Positions 1 through 13,400 of a stretch of DNA of 64,000 bases are shown one piece after another. The DNA is from Oryzias latipes (taxonomy: Eukaryota > Chordata > Actinopteri > Beloniformes > Adrianichthyidae): contig NC_019880.2 in NCBI RefSeq assembly GCF_002234675.1, forward strand, positions 21,510,289 to 21,574,288, written 5' to 3'. Position 1 is the first letter of the stretch. Each line of letters starts with the position of its first letter. Below the pieces are notes generated by a model. It was not told the DNA's origin, did no database searches, and worked only from the letters and a program-made list of their open reading frames with translations. The translations under genes were made by a program, and so were the position numbers.

Positions 1-845
1 AAATGCTCTTTTTTTGGCGAAGATGCTACCAGCCAGCAGTGTTGCATAATCCCATGATCACACTTTGCTGCCCCCCATGACAGCCAGAAACCTGCAGCTC
101 TTCAGACAAGACAAAAAAACCACTAATTTTAGAGCAACCGTAATATCCTTATTCAAAATTAGAGGTACAATCTTTAGGGGTATATATAGTACGGATAATT
201 CATGATAACATTATTAATACAAAAAAGGGAATATTATCATTTTTGGTGAATTAGTAAAAGATAAATGTTTTCTGTTATCGGGCATCAAAATGTTTTATCT
301 GATGAGCAAAAAGACTTGATCTGGAACCTGCACCCTTCACATCAGGGTTTTTCTGAATTAAAAAAATGCTATTAAAAATGTGATCAAATCATTTATAAAC
401 TCTCAAAAACAAACCTTTGGGAACAACATGCTCTGCTCACGTGAACTGTCCTAATGCTCCCAGCACTTACCTGGAGTAAACCAGCCCCACCACCCCCTAA
501 AAACAAGAAACAAAAAAAGCCCAGCTCACCTTCTCCCCTCCTGCATGTCTGCTTTTCTAATCAGGCATGACTGGATTCGTCTTCCTTTGTTTGCTCTTCT
601 CCATCAGACTTTTTCATGTTGTGCGCAGAGGAGGGAACAGGAAGGAGCAGCCTGCGTTCACCCTTCAGAGGCTGGATCTGCGTCCTTCTGCCCCCCTTTT
701 CTCCTCACAAGATGAACACTTCACCAGAACACATGTTGCTCTGATTCTCCCCTCTCAGGACGCCCCCCCCCCCTCCTCCCCAGGAGCGCTGCCCCTAACT
801 GGCGCGTCCAGCTTTCCATGCGGAACCCCGAAATGTGTGCGCATT
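1..845. other. No gene recognised
   Basis: AT-rich to about 470, then mixed. There is a short open frame at 567-848 on plus, but it has no family resemblance and low-complexity Pro/Ser content. I see no exon I can support. Confidence 0.4.
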
Positions 846-916
846 TGAAGTTCAGGCAATGTGTAGTCCGGGGAGCGCACCGTGCGCCCCCCGGACTACA
901 CATTGCCTGAACTTCA
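846..916. repeat. 71-bp near-perfect palindrome (34-bp arms, 3-nt loop)
   Basis: Arm 846-879 is the reverse complement of 883-916 with a single mismatch (A874 opposite C888) around loop CCG (880-882). The arms start TGAAGTTCAGG and end GAGCGCA. It lies in GC-rich DNA. It could be a real cruciform-forming site or a fold-back assembly/library artefact. Confidence 0.95.
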
Positions 917-1067
917 CGCAAACCTTCAAATGAGACGATCTGTGCGGGGAACTGAGCACCAAAGTCCCCCTGAAGTGACTTCAGCGCCCTGAAACCGTTT
1001 CCTTCTGCCTCTGTTCTCTGGAAATCCGCTGCTGAGAGATGAGAGTGAATCTGCGCTGCGCACCTAC

Positions 1068-1300
1068 CTGTCTGCAGGCTGCTCCAGTCTCACTGGGTCT
1101 CCCTCCAACGCTGCTTCATCACACTGATGCTGAGGATGACGATGGTGGTGATGATGATGATGATGATGCGCCGCTGTGGGCGAAAGGCGCAACAACCGCG
1201 CTGCTGATAGTAAGGAGTTCGGAGCCTGCGCAGTCGAGCGTGTCTACTGATGCCTTTAGGGAGCGTGGGAAAGGAGAGTTTTCAAAGAAGAGATCAACTG
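1068..1300 (-). promoter_or_regulatory. Possible noncoding first exon of a gene lying left of the window
   Basis: The minus strand is CpG-rich and reads CAGACAG|gtaggtgcg, a strong splice donor at 1067. The sequence upstream of it looks like a 5' UTR. No coding sequence can be shown. In human the neighbour on this side of AHNAK2 is PLD4, but nothing here identifies it. Confidence 0.25.
1125..1168. repeat. (GAT)n microsatellite
   Basis: Imperfect GAT/GGT trinucleotides, with a pure run of GATGATGATGATGATGAT near 1149-1166. Confidence 0.85.
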
Positions 1301-1774
1301 GACCTGAGTGTTGATTGGAAATAGAAATCAGTAAAACGCCAAAAGACAACAATGAATATTTTAATGTCGTATTTTACTGTTTTTATTTACTTTCTTGTAA
1401 AGTCTAATCATTGGAAAAGCAGATTATTTTACATTTGCACTGCATTTATCACAGCAGGACTTTATATTGTCTCTTATTATGTAGTCAAATGATTTTGCCT
1501 GAAATACTCGACACAAAAAAATAGTTTAATTTATTCTGTTCCTTTGACAGGGACCATGTAAATTAAAAGAATTAGTCAAAGACAAGATGCTTTAAACCAG
1601 ACTATAGCTCTCAGATCTCCACCTGCAGTACCCAAGACATCCAAATATAAGAATGAACCATTAGCACAAAACAATGCAATTACAAAAAAGGTACAATTTT
1701 TTTATATTAAAAAACAAGAGAGGGATTGAAAAACAGAAATGTACACTTCTTCAACTCTACTCTTCAAAATGCTC

Positions 1775-1918
1775 TGTTGTTCACCTTTGGGGGCATCTCA
1801 TCAGAGGTCGCCACAACGAGTGGTTTGGCAGAGGTCTTTTAGGCCGGATGCCCTTCCTGACACAACCCTGTATTATGCACCAGCATGAAGGGTCTCGCCT
1901 AAGGACCCACACTGGATT
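1775..1918. repeat. Teleost SINE/LINE tail-like repeat
   Basis: Contains the phrase ggccggatgcccttcctgac followed by acaaccc, a sequence I recognise as widespread in fish interspersed repeats. Family not assigned. Confidence 0.4.
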
Positions 1919-2472
1919 TAAGGCCGTGTCCCACACTACCTGCACTATGCGCATTTTTAGGTATATAATTTCAGTCTTTTTTCATACATACGTGATATAC
2001 GTCATTCTTGAGTGTTTCTTGCCTTCGTCGATGTGCAAATGGGTTTCGACCGACGGGTCTTTAAGTGAATTCGGTTTTGAACTGTTCAGAATTTTATGTA
2101 ATCTATTCCCAATTATTACGTAAATCTCACGCAATTATACAAGACTTTTGTGAGATGCATACGCAAATGTGTGTCTTTCCACGTATGTCTAACAGACATT
2201 TCACGCATGAACCACTGATGTATAACTTTTAGATCTTCTATAAGGCGCATATATCCCGTTCAAATTACATAATTGACGCACATATCACTAATAAATTGCA
2301 GATAAACAGCACAATAATCACATGGTTCATGTTCTACATTGATGTACGTGTTCTCTGCGTGGTTTATTCCTACTTCTTCCATGGTTTTAACATGGTTCAT
2401 TCCTGATATATGAAAATTTCACATGAAGACCATGACTTTTCACACGTATGACCAATTTTCCTCCCTGCCATT
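1919..2472. mobile_element. Palindromic MITE-like repeat, family A, copy 1 (truncated)
   Basis: Starts aaggccgtgtcccacac and is homologous, in reverse orientation, to 38526-39180. Shared phrases include gagtgtttcttgc, gacgggtctt and accaattttc. Copy 1 lacks the last roughly 50 bp of the far terminus. Confidence 0.65.
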
Positions 2473-3784
2473 ATGTACATAATGGAACTGTGACACAGCA
2501 TTTGGCTCATCACACCCTGGGAAATGAATGCAGGTTTCCCTCATCCCAGTCAGACAACTGAGTCCCCCTATAATTTAATAAAAACGGTTCCACTTTTTAA
2601 AATACTGCATGTTTAATAATGCTGACATGTCTGTTTTGTTAAAGATAATTGTTTTGTTTCTATGCTATACATGGTTTTCTAGTTTTTGCATAATTTTAAG
2701 TTTGTTGGCAGATTTACAGTTTCAATCACAGATTTAAAGGAAAAAGCTGACTGAGCCTTGAGCGTCTTTCTGTTAGGTCACTACACCGGTCATTAGATGC
2801 TGACCTTCTGATGTCAACATGGCAAAGGTTTTGAGTTGTGGACAAGCCATATTACTTATGATCTTAAAGCTGTAAATTAGCAGTTTGTAGAATGTTGTCA
2901 AAGCTGAACATTTGATGTTTGGTCAGTATTTTTCAATGATTTCAACTAAAAAGCCTTTGTGCTTGTTTACAGACAGAGAGGCTTCGTAGTCGTCTTCTTT
3001 GCTTGAAATTTGCATGAAATACCAAAAGTTAAAACAGACATTATCATTGCATTTATTTAGGCTTTCCCTTCCTGGGTTGTTCATGAGTTTTGCATGGACC
3101 TAAAACTTGACAGATTATATTTTAATGCGTTACAGACATTTTTTAATTGACTCTTGAAGGTTAAAGCTGAATCCAAATCACACTGAGGTATCTGAATTCA
3201 TTTACATTTTTAATAATTTCCGTCTTAACCATAACTGGAGGGTAAGTTTTGTGATTTTGTTTTATTGAGAAGCACATTGTAGATGTTTTTTCCGCATTTA
3301 GGGTCAAATAGGACTCCTGCAACCAATTAGCAATTTAGTCTATTGTCCCCGATTGTTTGGCTGCCACTTGTTCAGGGTCCTTTCCATCTGTGCAGATGTA
3401 GGTTTTTTTTCAACGTTTCCAGCATTTAGTTTGACAAAAATCATCTTGTAGTGACCTTTTTCTTTTGATTAATGCTTGTTTTTAATAATTTCATGACTGA
3501 AATGGAGCTAGCTGAAATTGTTGGAGTTCCTTCAGGTGCTTTTCTGTGTTGAATGTTTATTTTACGAGGGGTTCCTGAAGGCAGCATCCTCTGAAATCGC
3601 TACTTTCACGATGGATGAAGGTGAAATTTGAGACATGATCGTTTTTAGAGGCCTGTTTGGGTCTGAAGTGAGGTAAACCGCCATGAAGTGACCGACAGCG
3701 GTTCCTGGTTGTGACGTGTTTCTCCCTCTGCTGGTCAGGGGCTGCTTCCTTTACAGCATGAAAACGTCACAAAGTTGACACAGA
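2473..3784. other. No gene recognised
   Basis: AT-rich intergenic DNA between a repeat and the end of ahnak2. No long open frame or repeat I can name. Confidence 0.5.
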
Positions 3785-3802
3785 CAGTCTGGTGTGTCAG
3801 AG

Positions 3803-3808
3803 TTTATT
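3803..3808 (-). terminator. ahnak2: ahnak2 polyadenylation signal AATAAA
   Basis: The minus strand reads caggcAATAAActc about 620 nt after the ahnak2 stop. It is the nearest canonical AATAAA downstream, so the 3' UTR probably spans 4426 to about 3785. A GT-rich stretch (ggtgtgtcag on plus) follows just beyond; cleavage there is inferred. Confidence 0.5.
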
Positions 3809-4426
3809 GCCTGTAACGTTGCAGAGACATTGTCTTAAAGCTTAGAAGGATACAAACAGTGACCAAAAATAACTCAGAGATCTCTAAAAGCTATTTACAC
3901 CTCAGCTTCCAGATGTGCCTTTGCACAGACTGGAGGATCTCTGCAGGTTTAGTGCAGCAGAATTAGGAGCTTTGTTCTGGAGTTGCAGCTGCATTGTTAC
4001 TGAACTTGAGCATTTGATTGTAGCTTCATTCTTGTCTCTACAGCAAAAGCGATATATAGATGAAACACGAGCACGATACGTTTCTGAAATATACTGCTTC
4101 ACTTGTTATTCTCTGCTCTATGGCTTGAAGGGGAATGACTGTAAACATACTTTGGAATGTCAGTGGCTTGTTTGCAAATAGTCAAATTCACAGTGAAACG
4201 TAAAATTTTGCAGAAATCCCTTGGGTTTTTTTGTTTGTTTGTTTGTTTTAGCATAAATTCTGTATTATAAAGGAGACTATGTGGGGAGACATGCCAGTAG
4301 ACATCTCGTCCCATCCTGGTCTGCTTTTGCCTGTGAGGAACCTCTTCCAGTTGCTGGAGTGTTTCTGCGGTTGTGAAGTCAACAGCTCCACCAGCGAGCA
4401 GAGTTTCTTCCAGGAAGGACAGTCCT

Positions 4427-7400
4427 TTACTTCTCGCCCTCGTCGAAGAACTTCATCTTCTCCGAGTGCACGGTGTGTCTCAGTCTTTGGATGGATGAGG
4501 CCGTCTCTCCTGAGATGGGCTCAGTCGTGTCAAAAACGCTTGTAACTTGCTTCGTGATAACCACAGTTTCTGAGGTCTGGCTGCTCGTGCCAGATGTTTC
4601 CCACACTGCACGGCTCTCAAACACAGTTCTACTGCTACTTAGAGGATCTTCTGCAGCCCACAAAACGGCCATGTCGGATTTCCCAGGGTCATCTTCGGCT
4701 GGTTGCATCTGGACAGCAGTAAGGAGCTTGGCGTGTTGTGCTGCTGGAGTTGCTTGTATGTTGGATGTAATGGCGTGGATTTTTCCAGAATCCAGTCTGA
4801 GTGTGTCTTCAGATGAAGATGTAACTCCAGACGATGGAATGGTGATTTTCTCAGGTAAGTTGGGCACATCGGAGATCAGCACAGTCTTTGTGGTCGAAGT
4901 AAAAATGTCACCAGTTCTTTCTTCAAGCCCGACGGGGACAGTGGGGTCAAAATATTTGACCATCACTTTGGTCGGGGAAGTGATGGACATGCCCACATGC
5001 TCACTTGTGACTGTAGAGCTTACATCAGCAAAGGCGTCTGATGAATGAAGGGAGCTGGTGGGGCTTGTTTCATCCTCACCGGTCTCTCTTGGTGGACTCT
5101 TCTCACCCTTCTGTACTCCTCCCTCAGAAACCCTCGGTGGTTCTGACTGCTGGGACAGCCCGACTTTGGGAAGCTCAAACCAGCCGACCTTTTCAGGACT
5201 TTGGGAAGTGTCTTGCTTGGACTTTGTTTCACTTTCTTTCTCTTCTGACGGTTTACTAGGGGTGTCTTCTGTTTCAGGAATTTCTCCAGAATTTCTTTTT
5301 TCAGCTTTGTTGGAAACATCAAATTCAATATCAGTTGTCTTGAAGAGCTCACCAAATGATGTCAAAGTCTCTTTAGATGTTTGACTCTTGTCTTGATCGT
5401 CAGTCTTTACCTCCAGCTGATTCCCTTTAAGCTTTTCATCCGCAGGCCCGTGCTCTTCCTCTGGTTTAGGCCTGGAGAGACTCAGCTTTGGCATTTTAAA
5501 GGACGGCAGTTTAAATCTACTTGGAGATCCATGACTTGGGGCATCAGTGCCAGACTTTGGCGTGTCCGCATCTGACGCCGCCGCCTTTGAGTCATCTGTA
5601 GCATCAGTACTGGGAGGTTTGACTGGGATGCTCTCATCTTCTTGCAGTTTAGTTATACCAGATTTCGTGACTTTCTCTGAACCTCCTGCATCACTAGTGA
5701 CATCATGAGATGCGCCACCAAACTTCGGCAGTTTCAGTGCTGGCATCTTGAATTTTAGTGGTGATCCTCGAGCATCTCTCGGCTTGTCTTCCAGCTCAGA
5801 AATCCCTGCGTCTGCTCCAGTAAAGAGATCTTTGACTTTCTCGAATTCTTTTGTATCTTTGTGGGCCAAGTTCATGTTAATTTCAGGTCCTTCTGGTTTC
5901 GGTTGGCCGATGCCAGACATTTCAGATTTCAGTGTGCTTCTTTTAACATCATCTGTTCCTTCTAGTTCTGAAGCTTGAGGTGCTGTTTGGGGGCCATCAA
6001 CATCAGGTCTCACATCTGGACCAAAGACGTTATCATGTGGAGGCCGAGTCGTCACTTGGGGTTCTTTCTGGCTGAACTTTGAGAAAGAAATCTTGGACAA
6101 GGAAAATTTAGATTTTTTAATGTTTATATCAGGTCCTGTAGTGGACGACTCTTCTGCTGAAGAAGGCCCGCGTGGTCCTTGGACAGCCGCGTCTGACTGA
6201 CAAACTTCTGTGGATTCTGCTGTTGTAATGTTTGATGTTTCCAGGTTGGTGTTAGCATCAACCTTGTCCGCTGTTCTTGAAAAGGAAATCTTTGGAAATG
6301 CCCAATTTGGTCGTTTCAATTTAGGGTCAACCTCATCTGCTAAGGAATCAATGGGATCTTTGACCTCAGCATGAGATAGTTGTACTTCAGCTTTGAACTC
6401 TGGCAACATAACTCCGATATCTTTCTTTGGTTTACTTCCTTTCACGTCCACAGTCATAGTCTTCTTGTTCCCATTGGCCTCCTCCTTCTGCAGCTGCAGA
6501 GCTCCACCTTTGGACCATGTGCCCGCAGGTATTTGAGATTGTAATGGTGACGCTTCGACATAACCTGCAGGAGCTTTGATCTCTAGGGCTTTAGGTGCCA
6601 CTGCAGCATGCGGTTGCATCATCTTAACATCAACATCTGGAACTTCAATCTTGATATTTACATCTTTCTGTGAGATGTTCACGTCTTCTACTTTTGGCAT
6701 TGAGAGTCCAAATGTTGGATTTTGTAGCTTGCTTTCGGTGCTCTGACCCTCACTTTGGCTCTCTGATGGCCTAACCTTGATACCAGGTTGTTTGATTTTG
6801 ACAGTTTCCTCTTGAAGAGAGACATCTCCAGTCGGCAGAATGACATTTTCTTCAGATTCTTTTGAAATATGCTTTGAAAATGAGAATTTAGGTAATGAAA
6901 ACTTTGTCTTTTTTATTTTTGCATCGGGATCTGCAGCAGGTCCCTCATCTGCTGAGGTACTGATGATGGTTTCAGGACCTTGCTTCTGTGTTTTAGAATC
7001 TAATGTTGAAACGTCCATTTGAAGGTCCATGTCAGCCTCAGGTGCCTTAGTGCTTGTCTTTGAAAATGAAAATCTTGGCAGCGTCCAGCTTGTCTTTATT
7101 TCCTTCACATCACCTTTTGTCTCCGGTGCATTAGGCGCTGAAACAGAGCCTGAGAGATCTTTGGTTTCAATGTCAAGAGGTTTAACGTCAGCATTTGACC
7201 CTGATAAATCAAATTTCACTTCCTTATCCAAATCTGGTGCTTTTACAATAGCTGGAGGAGCACCTCCAAATTTTGGCAGACTGAAGGTTGGCATTTTAAA
7301 TTTGGATGGGGATCCTTCAGATTTTTTTGCACTAACGTTGATTTCTGGAGCTTTAGGATCACTCTGAACCATAGATGTTTCCAATTTAGCGTCAATAAGT

Positions 7401-10400
7401 TGGAAATCTCTGGTCCCCTGCAATGAAACATCTACTTCTGGTTTTGTTAGACTTTCATCAACAAGAGTTTCTTTACCTTTGGGTACAGAGAAACCAAGAC
7501 TTGGCATTTTAAATTTGCCATCTTGTTTACTTTGAGTAGTTTTTAAATCTCCTAAAGGAGTATCACTGCTTGGAGCTTCAATGGTTACTGAAAGAATCTC
7601 TTCCAGGTTGTCATCAGGTTCTTGTAGTTTAACATCTTTATCCACAGCAGGCACATCTACAGCTGAACTTCCAAGTCCAAATTTGGGTAGCTTGAATGTT
7701 GGCATCTTAAATTTGGAAGGTGATCCTTTTGTTTCCTTTTCTACAAGTTTGATCTCTGCAGGCAAAGTTTTAACATCAAGAGAAGGTTTTTCCAGTTCAG
7801 TATCAGAGACTTGTACCTCATCTTTGGTCTCCTGCAGTGAAAGATCTACTTCTGGTTTTTCTAGATTCACATCAACTTCAGGTCCTTTAACTTTGGGTAC
7901 AGAGAAACCAAGACTTGGCATCTTAAACTTGCCTCCTTTTCCACCTTGTTCAGTTTCTGTTGTTTTTATATCTCCTGAAGGAGTATCAGTGCTTGGAGCC
8001 TCAATAGTAACTGAAAGAACTTCCTCGGGAACTTTAATGTCAGGTTCTTCTATTTCGATGTCTCTATGTACAGCTGGTGGATCTACAGCTGCACTTCCAA
8101 GTCCAAATTTGGGTAGCTTGAATGTTGGCATCTTAAATTTGGAAGGTGATCCTTCTCTGTCCTTAGTTTTGATTTGAATTCCAGGAGCTTTAGTGCTAAC
8201 GTCAACAGAAGCTTCAGAATCAGGAAAATGGACTTCTTCTTTGATCTCTTGAAGTGTTACATCTACTTCTGGTTTTGTTAGACTCACATCTACTTCACCT
8301 CCGTCTGCTTTGGGTACAGAGAAACCAAGACCTGGCATCTTAAATTTGCCTCCTTTTCCGTCTAGTTCCCTTTCAGTATTTTTAACATCTCCTAAAGGAG
8401 TATCACTGCTTTGAGCTTCAATGGTTACTGAAAGAATCTCTTCCAGGTTGTCATCAGGTTCTTGTAGTTTAACATCTTTATCCACAGCAGGCACATCTAC
8501 AGCTGAACTTCCAAGTCCAAATTTAGGAAATTTAAATGTTGGCATTTTAAATTTAGATGGTGATCCTTTGGTTTCCTTTTCTACAAGTTTGATCTCAGGA
8601 GATGAAATTTTAACATCAACTGAAGGTTTTTCCAGTTCAGTATCAGAGACTTGTACCTCAACTTTGGTCTCCTGCAGTGAAAGATCTACTTCTGGTTTTG
8701 TTAAACTCACATCAACTTCAGGTCCTTTAACTTTGGGTACAGAGAAACCAAGACTTGGCATCTTAAACTTGCCTCCTTTTCCACCTTGTTCAGTTTCTGT
8801 TGTTTTTACATCTCCTGAAGGAGTATCAGTGCTTGGAGCCTCAATAGTAACTGAAAGAACTTCCTCGGGAACTTTAATGTCAGGTTCTTCTATTTCGATG
8901 TCTCTATGTCCAGCAGGTAGGTCTACAGCTGCACTTCCAAGTCCAAATTTGGGTAGCTTGAATGTTGGCATCTTAAATTTGGAAGGTGATCCTTCTCTGT
9001 CCTTAGTTTTGATTTGAATTCCAGGAGCTTTAGTGCTAATGTCAACAGAAGCTTCACAATCAGGAAATCGGATCTCTTCTTTGATCTCTTGAAGTGTTAC
9101 ATCTACTTCTGGTTTTGTTAGACTCACATCTACTTCACCTCCGTCTGCTTTGGGTACAGAGAAACCAAGACCTGGCATCTTAAATTTGCCTCCTTTTCCA
9201 TCTAGTTCACTTTCAGTAGTTTTTATATTTCCTAAAGGAGTATCACTGCTTGGAGCTTCAATGGTTACTGAAAGAATCTCTTCCAGGTTGTCATCAGGTT
9301 CTTGTAGTTTAACATCTTTATCCACAGCAGGCACATCTACAGCTGAACTTCCAAGTCCAAATTTAGGAAATTTAAATGTTGGCATTTTAAATTTAGATGG
9401 TGATCCTTTGGTTTCCTTTTCTACAAGTTTGATCTCAGGAGATGAAATTTTAACATCAACAGAAGGTTTTTCCAGTTCAGAGACTTGTACCTCAACTTTG
9501 GTCTCCTGCAGTGAAAGATCTACTTCTGGTTTTGTTAAACTCACATCAACTTGAGCTTCTTTACCTTTTGGTACAGAAAAACCAAGACTTGGCATCTTAA
9601 ACTTGCCTCCCTTTACATCTTGTTCAGTTTCTGTTGTTTTTACATCTCCTGAAGGAGTATCAGTGCTTGGAGCCTCAATAGTAACGGAAAGAACTTCCTC
9701 TGGAACTTTAATGTCAGGTTCTTCTATTTCGATGTCTCTATGTCCAGCAGGTAGGTCTACAGCTGCACTTCCAAGTCCAAATTTGGGAAATTTAAATGTT
9801 GGCATTTTAAATTTAGATGGTGATCCTTTTGTTTCCTTTTCTACAAGTTTGATCTCAGGAGATGAAATTTTAACATCAAGAGAAGGTTTTTCCAGCTCAC
9901 TTTCAGAGACTTTTACCCCAGCTTTGTTCTCTTGCAGTGAAAGGTCTACTTCTGTTTTTTTTCGACTCACATCAACATGAGTTTCCTTACCTTTGGGTAC
10001 AGAGAAACCAACAGTGCTGGGAGCTTCCATGGTAACTGAAAGAATCTCCTCAGGAACTTTAATTTCATGTTCTTCTATTTTGATGTCTTTATCTATAGCA
10101 GGTACATCTACAGCTGAACTTCCAAGTCCAAATTTGGTTAGCTTAAATGTTGGCATTTTAAATTTGGAAGGTGATCCTTCTGTGTCCCTAGTTTTGATTT
10201 GAATTTCAAGAGCTTTAGTGCTAACATCAACAGAAGCTTCAGGATCAGGGAATTGGACCTCTTTTTTGATCCCTTGTAGTGTTACATCTACTTCTGGTTT
10301 TGCTCGACTCACATCAACATCAGGTCCTTTAACTTTGGGTACAGAGAAACCAAGACTTTGCATCCTAAACGTGCCTTCTTTTCCGTCTTGTTCATATTCA

Positions 10401-13400
10401 GTAGTTATTACATCTCCTGAAGGAACCGCAGTACTTGGAGCTTCCAAACTAACTGAAAGAACCTCCTCCTTGTTGTCATCAGGTCCTTGTAATTTAACAT
10501 CAGCACGTACATCTCCAGCTGCACTTCCAAAACCAAATTTGGGTAGCTTGAATGTTGGCATCTTAAATTTGGAAGGTGATCCTCCTGTGTCCTTAGTTTT
10601 GATTTGAATTCCAGGAGCTTTAGTGCTAATGTCAACAGAAGCTTCACAATCAGGAAATCGGATCTCTTCTTTGATCTCTTGAAGCGTAACATCTACTTCT
10701 GGTTTTGTTAGAATCACATCCACTTCGGCTCCGTCCGCTTTGGGTACAGAAAAACCACGACCTGGCATCTTAAATTTGCCTCCTTTTCCGTCTAGTTCCC
10801 TTTCAGTATTTTTAACATCTCCTAAAGGAGTATCACTGCTTTGAGCTTCAATGGTTACTGAAAGAATCTCTTCCAGGTTGTCATCAGGTTCTTGTAGTTT
10901 AACATCTTTATCCACAGCAGGCACATCTACAGCTGAACTTCCAAGTCCAAATTTAGGAAATTTAAATGTTGGCATTTTAAATTTAGATGGTGATCCTTTG
11001 GTTTCCTTTTCTACAAGTTTGATCTCAGGAGATAAAATTTTAACATCAACAGAAGGTTTTTCCAGATTAGTATCAGAGACTTGTACCTCAACTTTGATCT
11101 CCTGCAGTGAAAGATCTACTTTTGGTTTTTCTAGACTCACATCAACTTCAGGTCCTTTAACTTTGGGTACAGAGAAACCAAGACTTGGCATCTTAAACTT
11201 GCCTCCCTTTACATCTTGTTCAGTTTCTGTTGTTTTTACATCTCCTGAAGGAGTATCAGTGCTTGGAGCCTCAATAGTAACGGAAAGAACTTCCTCTGGA
11301 ACTTTAATGTCAGGTTCTTCTATTTCGATGTCTCTATGTCCAGCAGGTAGGTCTACAGCTGCACTTCCAAGTCCAAATTTGGGTAGCTTGAATGTTGGCA
11401 TCTTAAATTTAGAAGGTGATCCTTTTGTTTCCTTTTCTACAAGTTTGATCTCAGCAGGCAAAGTTTTAACATCAAGAGAAGGTTTTTCCAGTTCAGTATC
11501 AGAGACTTTTACCTCATCTTTGGTCTCTTGCAGTGGAAAGTCTACTTCTGGTTTTGTTAAACTCACATCAACTTGAGCTTCTTTACCTCTTGGTACAGAG
11601 AAACCAAGACTTGGCATCTTAAACTTGCCTCCTTTTCCAGCTTGTTCAGTTTCAATTGTTTTTACATCTCCTGTTGGAGTGTCAGTGGTGGGAGCTTCCA
11701 AGGTAACTGAAAGAATCTCTTTGATGTTTGCATCAGGTCCTTGTAGTTTAACATCAGCTGGTACAATTGGAGCTGCACTTCCATGTCCAGATTTGGGTAG
11801 TTCAAATGTTGGCATCTGAAATTTGGACGGTGATCCTTCGGTGTCCCTTGTTTCGATTTCAATTCCAGGGGCTTTAGTGCTAATATCAACAGAAGATTTT
11901 TTGGATTCAGAATCAGGGAATTGGACCTCTTTTTTCATCCCTTGAAGTGTTACATCTACTTCTGGTTTTGTTAGACTCACATCAACTTGAGCTCCTGTAC
12001 CTTTTGGTACAGAGAAACCAAGTTTAGGCATCTTAAACTTGCCTCCTTTTCTGTCTTGTTCACTTTCAGTAGTTTTTATATCTCCTGAAGGAGCCTCAAT
12101 GGTTACTGAAAGAACCTCGCCAGGAGCCTTCATGTCAAATGCTTTTGTTTTAATGTCAATGTCCTCAGCAGGTTTATCTAAAGTCACATCTGAACTTCCA
12201 AATTTCGGTAATTTGAATGTTGGCATCTTATATGTTGATGAGGATTCCTCTGTAGTTTTTGCTTCAGCTTCGATCTCTGGAGTTTTAGTGTCCACCCCTG
12301 CAAATATTTTTTTCAGATTAGCATCATGCAGTTTGACTTCTACTTCAGTTAGTGTAATATCTACATTTGTTTGGGATAAACTTGACTCCTTCACTTCCAC
12401 TTTACCATCTGAGCTTAAAACCTCCGAAGCCTTTACACTTGGTTTTGAGAAAGAAAATTTGGGCATTGAAAACATTGTTTTTTTGTGTTTTAATACAGCC
12501 TCCCCATCTAGTTGCTCTTTAACTTCATCGTCTTTCATGTGGAGTTCTCCTGTAACTTCTGGAACATCAGGATCAGACCCCGGCACATCTACAGACCTGT
12601 CCACTTCATCAGCATTGTCAGAATCTGGCATTTCAGTACTGATATGTTGTGGGGTGACACCAATCTTGGGAAATTTGAATGATGGCACTTTGAATTTTGA
12701 TGTGGTTTGCTCCACATGACTTGATTGAGCTTCAGGTGCCTTCTTACCCACATTGGTAGAAGGTCCTCTGAGTTCAGTATCTGTCATCTTGTTTTGAGTC
12801 TTGGCCACTCCAAGTGCCATGTCTGCATCCTTTGAAATGTTTACATCCATTTCTGTTCCTTTTACCTTTGGAAGTGTGATTCCAAGCTTTGAAATTTTTA
12901 ATCTGCTTCCTTGTCCTGTAAGTTCATGATGAGCTTGTGGGGTTTTCACTTTTACCTCAACCTTTTCCATTTTTACTCTTCCCTCAGGTATCAATAGTTC
13001 TGCTTTTCCCAGACTGACATCAGTTTTGGAGACTTCTGGAACTCCTACTTTGGTTTCATTATCTGGCAGATTACTTTCTGTGTCTTTCTTTGGTACATTT
13101 AAATTTGGATCATGGAAAACATTGCCCTCTTTGGATTCTCCTGTAACTGCTGATGCAGTCTTTGACGGACCAAGTTGGAGTTCTAACTTGGGCATTTTTA
13201 GTCCAAACCTTTTTGTCTTGTCCTTTTCATGTTGACCATCAGTTTCCACAACTTGTAGTTCAGGTGTTTCCCCATCAGAATCTGCCTCTGGAGCTGAAGC
13301 TTCTCCTTTTTGCAGTCCAACTTCAGACTCTGTGACATCTGTCTTGTCCTGGGGTACTGTGACGTCTGCTCTTGTTTTTGACTGGATTATCTCAGATTTG

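Noticed and set aside
7581..12719. Series of plus-strand open frames of 60-240 codons opposite ahnak2 exon 6
   Set aside because: They recur with the repeat period and encode only Ser/Thr/Leu-rich mirror text of the sense codons. No start context, splice pattern or family resemblance.
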